Assembly (NCBI GenBank): GCA_002420235.1
Contig: DIHQ01000143.1
Coordinates: 1-37,774, forward strand
Length of the DNA: 37,774 nucleotides
Reading direction: 5' to 3'
Source of the DNA: Flavobacteriales bacterium UBA5692
GTDB lineage: Bacteria; Bacteroidota; Bacteroidia; Flavobacteriales_D; Sanyastnellaceae
The number at the start of each line of letters is the position of its first letter. Within the stretch, counting starts at the first letter, position 1. The notes beneath the pieces were generated by a model. That model searched no databases and was not told the origin of the DNA. It saw nothing but the letters and a program-made list of their open reading frames with translations. This document shows positions 24,782-33,667 of this stretch, in pieces. The position numbers and the translations under genes are program-made.

Positions 24782-26746
24782 GTGGACGTCTCGGTTATTA
24801 TAGTCAATTACAACGTTGAACACTTCCTTTCCCAGTGCTTACTTTCTGTTCGTAAGGGAATTACCTTGCTGGAACAGGCAGGTTATAAAGCAGAAGTACT
24901 TGTCGTCGATAACAATTCAGTAGATGGATCATGCGCCATGGTTCGGCGTCAATTTCCCGAATTCCATTTGGTCGAACCCAAGAAAAATCTTGGATTTTCA
25001 AAAGGGAATAACCTCGCCATTCGCCAAAGTGAAGGGCGCTGGGTTTTGTTATTGAACCCTGATACAATTGTCCAAGAGGATACTCTTTTGAAGTGCCTAA
25101 AGTATGCAGATGTTCACACTCAATTGGGAGGGCTCGGTGTTCCCATGGTTGATGGCGATGGCCGGTATTTGCCTGAATCGAAGCGTGGAATTCCGACCCC
25201 CAGTGCTGCATTTTGGAAAATTTCGGGGCTCTACAGATTAGCTCCGAAATCCGCTCGGCTAAACCGGTACTATTTGGGACACTTGTCTGAGGACGAATCG
25301 CAAACCATCGAAATTTTAAGTGGTGCATATATGTGGTTACGCAGGTCAGCTTTGGATGAAGTTGGACTACTGGACGAACAGTATTTTATGTACGGAGAAG
25401 ACATCGATTTAAGCTGGCGGCTTATGAAATGGGGGTATGAAAATCACTATTTCGCGGACACTTCAATTGTTCATTACAAAGGAGAAAGCACGAAGAAAGG
25501 GTCGCTGAATTACGTCCTCGTGTTCTATCGGGCGATGCAAATTTTTGCGAGCTCGCATTTTCGGGGTCGCGGCGGCCGGGCAATGCACTATGTCATCCAG
25601 CTGGCAATTTTCCTTCGTGCTACCATAGCCATTGCCTCGCGAGTTGCTGATGCCGTTGTGCTTCCTGCAGTTGAGTGGATGCTGTCGTGGGCAGGACTCG
25701 TATTGTTCTTGCAGGAATATGGGACGTGGCAGAATATTCGGTATGATTGGGCCACAGCTTTACCGGCGACCGGGATGTATGCGCTCGTTTGGCTATTTGC
25801 AGTCAAACTTCAAGGCGGATATGATAGGCCTTGGCGTTGGAATGCAGTTGCAAAGGGGGTTGTTATCGGGACGATCTTACTACTCGCTACGTATGGCCTC
25901 CTTCCTGAATCGGTGCGATTTAGCAGGGCTATCTTTTTCTTTGGAACGGCTTTTGTTCCTTTAGTTATTGCCCTTGTTCGGTCTTTATTTCATCTATTCT
26001 TTGGGAAATTCGGAGAGTCGGTAACGAAGCGACTGTACGTGGCTGGCTCAAGTGATTTGATGCCAATGCGAGAACTTGTTTCCACCCACGATGTATTAGC
26101 GCCACTGGATTCTGGTTCGATATATGCACTTTCCATTCTGCTTAAATCCGATGAGGACCTCGATGGCGGAGTGGAGTGGCTGGGTGGCATGGACAGTTTA
26201 AGCGATGCCATTCGTGTTCATCAATTTAATGAAGTCGTCATGAGTGGCCGTGAGGTCCCTCCAGGTGAAATGATTCGTGCAATGAGTTTAGTTTCTGATA
26301 AAAACATTCGTTTTCGGATTGCTTGGACTAACGATGGTCAAATCCTAGGTGCTGGCGGTCCGGATGGCGGGGCCATTACGGATTGGAACGGGGCAATTTT
26401 TAAGCCGCCTGCCCGTCGAGCAAAACGTACTTTGGATGTGACTGTGGCCATCATGGTTCTGCTCACTTTTCCCCTTTTTATATTGAGAAATCAGAGTGAC
26501 TGGTTTCGGGCGGCCGTTGAAGTATTGCTGGGGACATGCACATGGGTGGGGTACGAAAGTGCAACGGATGATCACGAAGGTCCGTCGCACAATTTTGTAT
26601 TTAAACGCGCTGAAGGGATGACAAAGCGAGCAAGGCAACGCACCTTGCTCGCGTATGTTCGTGATTATCGTTGGACAATCGATGTGCAAGTCATCTGGGA
26701 AGCCTTAATTTCGTACCGCGAAACGCACCGCCATGGCAGTAATTGA
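24782..26746 (+). CDS. Multidomain GT2 glycosyltransferase with membrane and sugar-transferase-like C-terminus
   Basis: The N-terminal domain (residues 1-245) is a GT2 rhamnosyl-type glycosyltransferase with VSVIIVNYN, VVDNNSVDGS, NLGFSKGNN, LLNPDT and EDIDLSWR. Residues about 265-410 hold four or five membrane helices. Residues about 420-520 look like the Rossmann-type region that precedes polyprenyl-phosphate sugar transferases (KRLYVAGSSD, FNEVVMSGRE). The segment RAKRTLDVTVAIMVLLTFPLF resembles the membrane anchor of those enzymes, but the catalytic part is not recognisable. It likely acts in surface polysaccharide assembly. Translation starts at a GTG (24782), 9 bp after recR, and the end overlaps the E2 gene by 14 bp. 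Confidence 0.82.
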   Translation: MDVSVIIVNYNVEHFLSQCLLSVRKGITLLEQAGYKAEVLVVDNNSVDGSCAMVRRQFPEFHLVEPKKNLGFSKGNNLAIRQSEGRWVLLLNPDTIVQEDTLLKCLKYADVHTQLGGLGVPMVDGDGRYLPESKRGIPTPSAAFWKISGLYRLAPKSARLNRYYLGHLSEDESQTIEILSGAYMWLRRSALDEVGLLDEQYFMYGEDIDLSWRLMKWGYENHYFADTSIVHYKGESTKKGSLNYVLVFYRAMQIFASSHFRGRGGRAMHYVIQLAIFLRATIAIASRVADAVVLPAVEWMLSWAGLVLFLQEYGTWQNIRYDWATALPATGMYALVWLFAVKLQGGYDRPWRWNAVAKGVVIGTILLLATYGLLPESVRFSRAIFFFGTAFVPLVIALVRSLFHLFFGKFGESVTKRLYVAGSSDLMPMRELVSTHDVLAPLDSGSIYALSILLKSDEDLDGGVEWLGGMDSLSDAIRVHQFNEVVMSGREVPPGEMIRAMSLVSDKNIRFRIAWTNDGQILGAGGPDGGAITDWNGAIFKPPARRAKRTLDVTVAIMVLLTFPLFILRNQSDWFRAAVEVLLGTCTWVGYESATDDHEGPSHNFVFKRAEGMTKRARQRTLLAYVRDYRWTIDVQVIWEALISYRETHRHGSN

Positions 26747-28187
26747 AATCTTGTTACCCAAAATGGGAGAAAGCGTGGCCGAAGCGACGATTATCAAATT
26801 TGTCGTTGACGCCGGGCAACAAATCGAGGCAGACGAGCCTTTGGTTGATATTGCCACTGATAAAGTGGACAGTGAGGTTCCTGCCCCGGAAGATGGAACG
26901 CTCATTGAATGGTTGGTTCAAGAAGGGGACGTTGTAGCTGTCGGTCAAGCCATTGCAAAATTTGAAATTGTTGATGATGTCGTGGCAGAAGTGTCGTCAA
27001 CCCCTGAATCGAATGTGCCAGATGTTTCAGTCCCGCCTCCTAAACCGACTCCAACATCAGCTCCAGCTCCCGTTCCTTCGTCGAACCCGATTCCCATTCC
27101 AGCTCCAGTCCCATCCAATTCGCCGGCACCTATTTCTGACGCAGTTCCTGCGCAAGAAGTAGTTGAGGCCTTACAAGCACCACTTGCAGCATCAGGCCCG
27201 CTCGATTCCATGCCTGCACGCATTGGCGCAAACGACAGATTCTACTCGCCACTCGTTCGGAGTATTGCCCAATCGGAAGGGGTGACCCCCACTGAATTGG
27301 ATGGCATCTCAGGTTCCGGATCCGAGGGGCGCGTCACCAAAAAAGATATTTTGGCTTATATCGCCGGGCGCGCCTCAGTTCCCGCTTCGATGTCTTCATC
27401 TGGAGCTCCGCCAGTTCCGAGTCCAGTTGTCAAATCTTCCGCTGCAGATTCCGCTCCATTGCCTTTGGCACCCTATGAAGACGAGATTATCGAGATGGAT
27501 CGCATGCGCAAGCTCATAGCCGATCACATGGTGCGTTCGAAGCAGACCAGCCCTCACGTTACGAGTTTTGTCGAGGCGGACATGACGAAAATCGTCGAAT
27601 GGCGAAAACGCAACAAGGCAGCATTTGAGGAGGCCCACGGAACAAAGTTGACATTCACTCCTTTGATTGCAGAAGCCATAGTCAAGGCAATTCGAGACTT
27701 TCCGGGAGTTAATGCAAGCGTTGATGGCGATCGTATCATCATCAAGAAGCGGATTAACTTGGGTATGGCGACCGCGCTGCCTTCAGGAAATTTAATCGTG
27801 CCTGTCATCCACAACGCCGACCAATTAAGTTTGGTGGGGCTTGCTACACGTGTCAACGACCTCGCCAGTCGCGCGCGTGCGGGCAAGCTTGTGCCGGACG
27901 ACACCGCTGGTGGAACATACACCATGTCCAACGTCGGTACTTTCGGGAACGTCATGGGAACTCCCATCATAAACCAGCCTCAAGTTGGTATTCTTGCCTT
28001 AGGAGCGATTCGCAAGAAACCCGCCGTGATTGAAACCGCAGAAGGAGACATGATTGGCATCCGACACATGATGTTCCTCAGCCACAGCTATGACCACCGT
28101 GTGGTGGATGGCATGCTAGGGGGTAGCTTTGTGAAGCGAGTGGCAACTTACCTCGAAGAATTTGACCTGAAACGACCCGTTGTTTAA
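26733..28187 (+). CDS. 2-oxoacid dehydrogenase complex E2 component (dihydrolipoamide acyltransferase)
   Basis: This 484-residue protein is the acyl-transfer core of a pyruvate, 2-oxoglutarate or branched-chain 2-oxoacid dehydrogenase. Residues 1-80 are a lipoyl domain, with the lipoylated Lys44 in ATDKVDSE. A Pro/Ala/Ser-rich linker (about 88-160) follows, then an E1/E3-binding domain (YSPLVRSIAQSEGV, GSGSEGRVTKKDILAYI), a second linker, and the catalytic domain with the active-site motif HSYDHRVVDG near the C-terminus. No E1 or E3 gene is nearby, so the substrate is open; branched-chain or pyruvate are the likeliest. It overlaps the glycosyltransferase gene by 14 bp. Confidence 0.92.
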   Translation: MAVIEILLPKMGESVAEATIIKFVVDAGQQIEADEPLVDIATDKVDSEVPAPEDGTLIEWLVQEGDVVAVGQAIAKFEIVDDVVAEVSSTPESNVPDVSVPPPKPTPTSAPAPVPSSNPIPIPAPVPSNSPAPISDAVPAQEVVEALQAPLAASGPLDSMPARIGANDRFYSPLVRSIAQSEGVTPTELDGISGSGSEGRVTKKDILAYIAGRASVPASMSSSGAPPVPSPVVKSSAADSAPLPLAPYEDEIIEMDRMRKLIADHMVRSKQTSPHVTSFVEADMTKIVEWRKRNKAAFEEAHGTKLTFTPLIAEAIVKAIRDFPGVNASVDGDRIIIKKRINLGMATALPSGNLIVPVIHNADQLSLVGLATRVNDLASRARAGKLVPDDTAGGTYTMSNVGTFGNVMGTPIINQPQVGILALGAIRKKPAVIETAEGDMIGIRHMMFLSHSYDHRVVDGMLGGSFVKRVATYLEEFDLKRPVV

Positions 28188-28190
28188 AGG

Positions 28191-29027
28191 ATGGATTTAT
28201 CCTCATTGCATCTCAAGCGTCCATTAGTGATTTTCGATTTGGAAACCACGGGAACGGACTTATCTAAGGACCGTATCGTGGAAATTGCCATGATTAAGGT
28301 AAATGTGGATGGTACCATTGAGAAAAAACCAGAAGAGCGAGGATCTGAACACCGATTATTGATTAATCCTGGTATACCGATTCCCAATGAAACTAGCCTA
28401 ATTCACGGCATCTATGACGATGACGTCAAGGATAAGCCCACCTTCCGCCAGTACGCGAAGGGCATGGCTGAATTTCTGGAAGATTGTGATCTGGGAGGTT
28501 ACAATTCAAATCGATTTGATGTGCCCTTCCTAGCGGAGGAGTTTCTTCGATCTGGAATCGACTTTGACTTGCAAGGCCGCAACTTGATTGATGTGCAGAA
28601 CATCTTTCATATTATGGAACAGCGCACACTGCGAGCGGCTTACAAGTTCTATTGTGGAAAAACAATCGAAGGAGCTCATGAAGCCCTACCCGACACCGAA
28701 GCGACTTTGGAAGTGCTCTTGGCCCAATTGGAAAAGTACAAAGACACGGTGGTTGAAATTTCGGATGATGAAACTGTTGGGCCGGTGCCATTGGACATGG
28801 ATGAACTAGGAGCCTTTTGCCGGCGTCAGCCATTTGTCGATCCAGCTGGTCGATTTGTTTTTGGTGTAGACGATGTTGTATGCTTCAATTTTGGACAACA
28901 TAAGGGAAAGCGTGTGGTCGACGTGTTAACAGCAAACCCGGGATACTTTGGTTGGATGATGGGTGCAGATTTTCCAGAGTACACTAAAAAGGTGCTCAAG
29001 CGCGTTCACGATTCCATGAATGCCTGA
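28191..29027 (+). CDS. DnaQ-like 3'-5' exonuclease with an ExoX-type C-terminal motif
   Basis: The N-terminal domain (residues about 8-175) is a DEDDh exonuclease: the metal-binding residues are in IFDLETTGTD, GYNSNRFDVPF and the His/Asp pair of HEALPDTEATL. The C-terminal part has FGQHKGKRVVDVLTANPGYFGWM, similar to the short domain at the end of exodeoxyribonuclease X. It is 278 residues, too short for a polymerase, and probably acts in DNA repair or RNA/DNA end trimming. It starts 3 bp after the E2 stop. Confidence 0.86.
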   Translation: MDLSSLHLKRPLVIFDLETTGTDLSKDRIVEIAMIKVNVDGTIEKKPEERGSEHRLLINPGIPIPNETSLIHGIYDDDVKDKPTFRQYAKGMAEFLEDCDLGGYNSNRFDVPFLAEEFLRSGIDFDLQGRNLIDVQNIFHIMEQRTLRAAYKFYCGKTIEGAHEALPDTEATLEVLLAQLEKYKDTVVEISDDETVGPVPLDMDELGAFCRRQPFVDPAGRFVFGVDDVVCFNFGQHKGKRVVDVLTANPGYFGWMMGADFPEYTKKVLKRVHDSMNA

Positions 29028-29035
29028 CCGATCGC

Positions 29036-30169
29036 ATGGCCAAGAGCATAGCTGTACTTGTTTCCAATGATCTAAACCACGACCAGCGGGTGTTAAAAAC
29101 CTGTGCTACATTGGAGTCAGTGGGGTGGAAGCCGGTATTGATTGGACGGGAGATGAAAGAGTCGAAACCGCTAGCAATTCCCTTTCAAGGCTTTCGAATG
29201 TGGTTGCCTTTTGAGCGAGGGTTCTGCTTCTACGCATTTCTGCAGCTAGGAATGTTGCGGGCGCTTTCTCGAATCAGTACGGAGGCCATCTGGGCCAATG
29301 ATTTGGATACACTTTTGCCCGCTTTCATAATGTCACGTGTTAAGGGTGTGCCGCTCGTGTATGATAGTCACGAGTACTTCACCGAAGCTGCAGGGTTAAC
29401 CAGAAGGCCCTTCCAACGGGGTGTGTGGTTACAACTGGAACGACTTATTTTCCCACGTCTAACTGCTGTTATAACAGTCAATGAAGGCATTGCAGAAGCC
29501 TACCAAGAGCGTTATCCCCATTCGAGATGTCAACGCCCTCTTGTAGTGAGAAACATGCCGAGGAAACGCAGTAAGCCAGCAGCATCGTCGCAGAATTGGA
29601 GAAAAAAGCTCAATATTCCAGATAACGCGGTATTTATCATCCTTCAAGGAGCCTACCTCGACAAGGACCGTGGAGTAGTTCAAGCAGTCAAAGCCCTTCG
29701 CGAACAGACGACTTGGTACCTTGTGGTTGTCGGAGCAGGTGAAGAATGGAAATGGGCTCAGTCACAGGTAAATGCGCTCAATGGCCGCTTGATTGTTTTA
29801 CCTAAAATGCCATTTGATGAATTATGTGGACTCACAGCCTCGGCTGATGTGGGCTTGAGCTTAGACCAAGGGTTACACGGTAACTATATCATGAGTTTGC
29901 CGAATAAGCTGTTTGATTACATCCACGCGGGTATTCCTGTGGTAGCTAGTCCAATGGCGGAAGTGGTTCGAGTGATCGACGATTGGAACATCGGACGCGT
30001 AGTTAAAGACTCCTCACCAAAAGGCATCGCTGAGGCCGTGGCGGCTGTCCTCATGATTCCATCAAATAAATGGAAATCGAATTGTTACGAAGCTTCATGT
30101 GAATTGCACTGGGAGAAAGAGGAACAAAATATTCACCAAGCGATGAAGCGGGCACAGTCGGCTATTTAA
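29036..30169 (+). CDS. GT4-like glycosyltransferase
   Basis: This 377-residue protein has the two Rossmann halves of GT-B enzymes. The N-terminal half has VSNDLNHDQRVLKTCATLES and VYDSHEYFTEAAGL. The C-terminal half has IILQGAYLDKDRG, VVVGAGEEW and the donor-site region LPNKLFDYIHAGIPVVASP. It probably adds a sugar to a cell-surface polysaccharide. It starts 8 bp after the exonuclease gene and its stop codon overlaps the convergent GT2 gene in TTAA (30166-30169). Confidence 0.87.
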   Translation: MAKSIAVLVSNDLNHDQRVLKTCATLESVGWKPVLIGREMKESKPLAIPFQGFRMWLPFERGFCFYAFLQLGMLRALSRISTEAIWANDLDTLLPAFIMSRVKGVPLVYDSHEYFTEAAGLTRRPFQRGVWLQLERLIFPRLTAVITVNEGIAEAYQERYPHSRCQRPLVVRNMPRKRSKPAASSQNWRKKLNIPDNAVFIILQGAYLDKDRGVVQAVKALREQTTWYLVVVGAGEEWKWAQSQVNALNGRLIVLPKMPFDELCGLTASADVGLSLDQGLHGNYIMSLPNKLFDYIHAGIPVVASPMAEVVRVIDDWNIGRVVKDSSPKGIAEAVAAVLMIPSNKWKSNCYEASCELHWEKEEQNIHQAMKRAQSAI

Positions 30170-30909
30170 CGCTTTGAGATTTGTTTGGCGAGGTATTTTC
30201 CTAGTAACCAAATAGGATGTAACCACTTGATCCACCCGGACAACACATTTTTCTTCAGCTTCCATTCTTCGCGGTATAAGCTCTTATTAAAGGTGCGTGA
30301 AAGCCCGCCTGAAGCCACATGTGACCAAGTTTTATCATGTAAAATAACTTCAACGCCTTCCATCCATAGAGTGAGATTCAATGCGTAATCCGCCAATACC
30401 CGATATGAAGGGTTGAACATTCGGGATTGGATTAGGCTCCGACGGTACAGTAAGCCTTGGTGATGGCTGGTGTTGCGCCATTGCATACTGCTATCCCACC
30501 TCGCTGGGTAGTGAGCTGGAACACCACCTTCGCGGTCGTCGCCCAACGCAACGCTGAAAACATGCAAAGAACATTCAGAATCCAATAGTTCTCTATTCTT
30601 CAAAAAATCATTCCATACCTCAGGGTTCGGGAGGTCGCCGGCACCTGCGAACCATATCCATGCTCCGGATGCGCATTGTTTGCCATAGTTCATGGCCGGA
30701 TATACGCCGCTATCTGCGGCTGACCGAATGTGATGAATCCGCTTTTGATTGGATAGCAACCAGGTCTTGGTTTCATCGCAACCGCCTCCGTCGATAACAA
30801 TGATTTCTATGCGATCAGGAGCAATGGCCCACAACGCTTCAATCGTAGTTTTTAACCCTCCAAGGTTGGTCTTAGTAGGTATTACGGCGCTTATGACATA
30901 CCGATCCAC
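30166..30909 (-). CDS. GT2 glycosyltransferase, WcaA/colanic-acid-like
   Basis: This is a 247-residue GT-A glycosyltransferase. It has SAVIPTKTNLGGL at the N-terminus, VIDGGGCDETKTWL, SGVYPAMNYGKQCASGAWIWF, and GAGD where many GT2 enzymes have D-D. A C-terminal amphipathic stretch, with KWLHPIWLLGKYLAKQIS, could attach it to the membrane. The sugar and acceptor are not readable. It lies 11 bp after the FtsE-type gene on the same strand, and so may share a transcript with it and the M16-like gene. Confidence 0.85.
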   Translation of the reverse strand: MDRYVISAVIPTKTNLGGLKTTIEALWAIAPDRIEIIVIDGGGCDETKTWLLSNQKRIHHIRSAADSGVYPAMNYGKQCASGAWIWFAGAGDLPNPEVWNDFLKNRELLDSECSLHVFSVALGDDREGGVPAHYPARWDSSMQWRNTSHHQGLLYRRSLIQSRMFNPSYRVLADYALNLTLWMEGVEVILHDKTWSHVASGGLSRTFNKSLYREEWKLKKNVLSGWIKWLHPIWLLGKYLAKQISKR

Positions 30910-30920
30910 AGGTGCAGGAT

Positions 30921-31607
30921 TCAGAGAAGTTGGTTTGTTGATTCTTCAATGCGTCCCTGATCGCAGTGCAGCACACGTCCTGGAAACGCCTGAAGGGCAC
31001 TATGGTCGTGTGTGGCCATAATTACCGCGCGGTCTTTCCTCACGAGGTCGTGCAATAGCTGTAGAATACCGTTAGTAGTTTCAGGGTCCAGATTACCTGT
31101 TGGCTCATCAGCAATGATTAAAGGAGGTTCATTGAGCAGTGCTCTTGCAATAGCAAGTCTTTGCTGTTCCCCGCCAGATAGGGCGTGGGGCATTTTGTAG
31201 CCTTTGGTCACGAGGCCGACAGCATCGAGGCATGTTTTAATTCTGTTTTCTCTTGCGCTGCCTTTGCTCCAACCTGTAGCACCCAGGACAAAGTCCAAGT
31301 TTTCGAAGGCTGTGCGATCTGGTAGCAAGGCAAAATCCTGGAAAATGATACCGAGATCCCTGCGCAACGTATGTACATTTTTGCGACTAATTGTGCTCAA
31401 GTCATGTCCGCAGACGGTTCCTAGACCTCGCGAAAGCTGCAATTCACCGTATAAGCACTTTAAGAGTGAACTCTTTCCCGAACCAGTCTTGCCGATGAGG
31501 TACACAAGTTCTCCAGCACCAATGGTCAAATTGATGCCCTGAAGGACAGCATGCTCAGCAATGGTAATACCCCCATTTTCAATATTGATCAAGGGCATCT
31601 CATTCAT
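30921..31607 (-). CDS. ftsE: FtsE-type ABC transporter ATPase
   Basis: This 228-residue ATPase has Walker A GKTGSGKSS, Q-loop IIFQDFALL, signature LSGGEQQRLAIARALL, Walker B LIIADEPTGNLD and switch histidine MATHDHSAL. It is closest in character to FtsE, which with FtsX controls cell-wall hydrolases at the septum. No ftsX permease is adjacent, which weakens the name. I chose the ATG at 31607 because it forms an ATGA overlap with the stop of the M16-like gene; starts at 31613 and 31598 are also possible. Confidence 0.82.
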   Translation of the reverse strand: MNEMPLINIENGGITIAEHAVLQGINLTIGAGELVYLIGKTGSGKSSLLKCLYGELQLSRGLGTVCGHDLSTISRKNVHTLRRDLGIIFQDFALLPDRTAFENLDFVLGATGWSKGSARENRIKTCLDAVGLVTKGYKMPHALSGGEQQRLAIARALLNEPPLIIADEPTGNLDPETTNGILQLLHDLVRKDRAVIMATHDHSALQAFPGRVLHCDQGRIEESTNQLL

Positions 31608-33598
31608 TCCCATTCAAATTGGTTTTTAGAGATACGCGCATTCGGCTGAACTTCATCAATGGTTGTTATCATGCGTTGATTGTTGGTTTCTCGAGTGATT
31701 TTGGTTGGGTAGCGTATACCATCGTAGATTTTGTAATCAGAATATTCGATTAGGACTTCAATCGGACCAGTAGGGCCAAATCGTTGTTCTTCAATGCGGA
31801 CTAGAAGCGAAGTATTTGCATCGAAGAAGATCCGTTGTACCAGTGCGTCATCGCGACTTAATTCAATCACCCACTGTTGTCCAGATGGGTGTTGATAAGT
31901 GCCAACTAAATCAGCCGAAATGTTTCGCTGTTCCAATGCGAGTAAATCCGCTGCGTACAGCTTGGATTCATATCGTTGGTATTCTTCCAAGGGCATTGCT
32001 CGCAGTTGGCCCATTTGTATGGATTGCCCCTGTCCCGGCCTGATGATTTGTTCCATCATGACTTGACCATCGATTGAAATGGCTGACCTGTGACCAATAC
32101 CGTAAATTTCTTCGGATGTAACGTTCATGACCATAGTTCCACCGGCTTTCATTGAACCCTTCCATCGACATGATTTAAGAGCTCCGAAAGCCTCCTCGCC
32201 GCCGCGAGCGCCATAGTATTCACGAAAAACATCCTCTGCTTCAAGCCCATTGGGAACAGGGCCGTAAGGACTCATGAGTACTGCGTTTTCAGTGTACCGT
32301 TTGATGTATTTCTGATCAGCAAATGCCGACACCACATTTCGTGCTGAGTCAATTTGCCCCACGGCTGCAATGGATAAGGTGCTTGGCCTCAAGTAATTAA
32401 TCGCTACTCGTTGGATGTCATTGGGGTTCACAGATGCAGTGAATGCGTTCCACGTCGTATCTGCTGCAGCTTGAAACCAACTGGGCCGCTCCATGAACAA
32501 ATGGACGGCCGTTTCAGGTGACTGCAGAGTAGCTGTGGTTTGCTCTCGAGCATATATTTTCCATGCTTCTAGTGCTTCAGACGTTGGGGCTGATTGTGTG
32601 AGAGTTACCATTGACTTTTCCAAGGCTCGTATTGCGGTGACTGCAGAGGAGGCTGTTCCGGACGTGGTAAATCGAATGCTGCTCATCAATGGGTCAAGTA
32701 ATATTTCAAACGAACCGGAAGTGATAGCATCGATGTGTTCTGACAAAATGAGCAGAGGAAGTACATCGGGATGGTCGGGTTTCAGACGTACCAAATGGCC
32801 TGCCAAGGCCAACACGCTATCCGCTGCGTTTCCAATGATAAATCCTTCATGTTGGTTGGGTCGAATGGGCTGGTAGATTGCAGGTTTTTGCAATTCACGG
32901 GTTGGCCAATCAGCGAGAAACTCCATCCATTCTTTTGGAATGTGTTCCAATTCTGAAGGGCTAGCTAGAACGAGGATTCCATTGTTTGGGTGCCAGTAGG
33001 CTGCCCCGTGCCTCTGAATATCGGATTCTGAAATAGCCGCCAAGGTTTCAGGGAGTTCACGTTCGCCATTCGGATGGCGCAGTGAAAATAGCTCGCTATT
33101 TAGTACACGTTGAGCAATCATATTAGGAGTGTGGTAAGAAGAATTCCATTCTTCTATCCATTCGGATTGAATGCTTTTCCAGTTTGAAGTCGATAATGTG
33201 CGGAGTCCATTGAGCATGAGGGCGCCCCATTCGTCTACCGTGGCCGCATCGCCTTCCGCCCGAAAACCCTTAGGGGTGACATCCCAAGTAAGCCGCAGTC
33301 CGGTTCCCACGGTGTCCGATGCCCACTGGGCTGACAATGTTCGGGCCCAGGCCTCTCCGGTCCCTGTTCGTTCGACTTCAAGGGCTGCATTGAATGTCCA
33401 TTGCATGGCCAATGCAGCAAATTCATATGCGTCAGATGTTATGTGCACCCATTGCAGTCCATTTGCTTTTTCTGTGCTTGTGATTTCAATCTGTTTTTGC
33501 CCATACGATGGCGTCAAAATCAACAAGGCGAATACAAATGCGTTCGCGCAATGCTTGAATCCTTGCATTTGTCGTTTTATAGTTGGCGTTGTGAACAT
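31604..33598 (-). CDS. Exported M16-like peptidase homologue without zinc motif, with a LolA-like C-terminal part
   Basis: This is a 664-residue protein. A signal peptide is visible (FVFALLILTPSYGQ), so it acts in the periplasm or at the outer membrane. Residues about 40-420 resemble the M16 (insulinase/pitrilysin) fold, with WNSSYHTPNMIAQRVLN, LFSLRHPNGERELPETLAAI and a second half ending in IAAVGQID. The zinc motif HxxEH is absent; MQWTFNAALE stands where it would be expected. Residues about 440-664 resemble LolA-like or outer-membrane lipoprotein-sorting domains (YDGIRYPTKITRETNNQRM). A chaperone or scaffold role is more likely than proteolysis. The start could also be Met at 33568; the frame extends to 33631. 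Confidence 0.7.
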   Translation of the reverse strand: MFTTPTIKRQMQGFKHCANAFVFALLILTPSYGQKQIEITSTEKANGLQWVHITSDAYEFAALAMQWTFNAALEVERTGTGEAWARTLSAQWASDTVGTGLRLTWDVTPKGFRAEGDAATVDEWGALMLNGLRTLSTSNWKSIQSEWIEEWNSSYHTPNMIAQRVLNSELFSLRHPNGERELPETLAAISESDIQRHGAAYWHPNNGILVLASPSELEHIPKEWMEFLADWPTRELQKPAIYQPIRPNQHEGFIIGNAADSVLALAGHLVRLKPDHPDVLPLLILSEHIDAITSGSFEILLDPLMSSIRFTTSGTASSAVTAIRALEKSMVTLTQSAPTSEALEAWKIYAREQTTATLQSPETAVHLFMERPSWFQAAADTTWNAFTASVNPNDIQRVAINYLRPSTLSIAAVGQIDSARNVVSAFADQKYIKRYTENAVLMSPYGPVPNGLEAEDVFREYYGARGGEEAFGALKSCRWKGSMKAGGTMVMNVTSEEIYGIGHRSAISIDGQVMMEQIIRPGQGQSIQMGQLRAMPLEEYQRYESKLYAADLLALEQRNISADLVGTYQHPSGQQWVIELSRDDALVQRIFFDANTSLLVRIEEQRFGPTGPIEVLIEYSDYKIYDGIRYPTKITRETNNQRMITTIDEVQPNARISKNQFEWE

Positions 33599-33667
33599 CT
33601 TAATTTCACCCCGAATATAAGCTTCAGTCAACGGAGGCTGAGGTACTATATTAGGAGTGTGAAAGGA

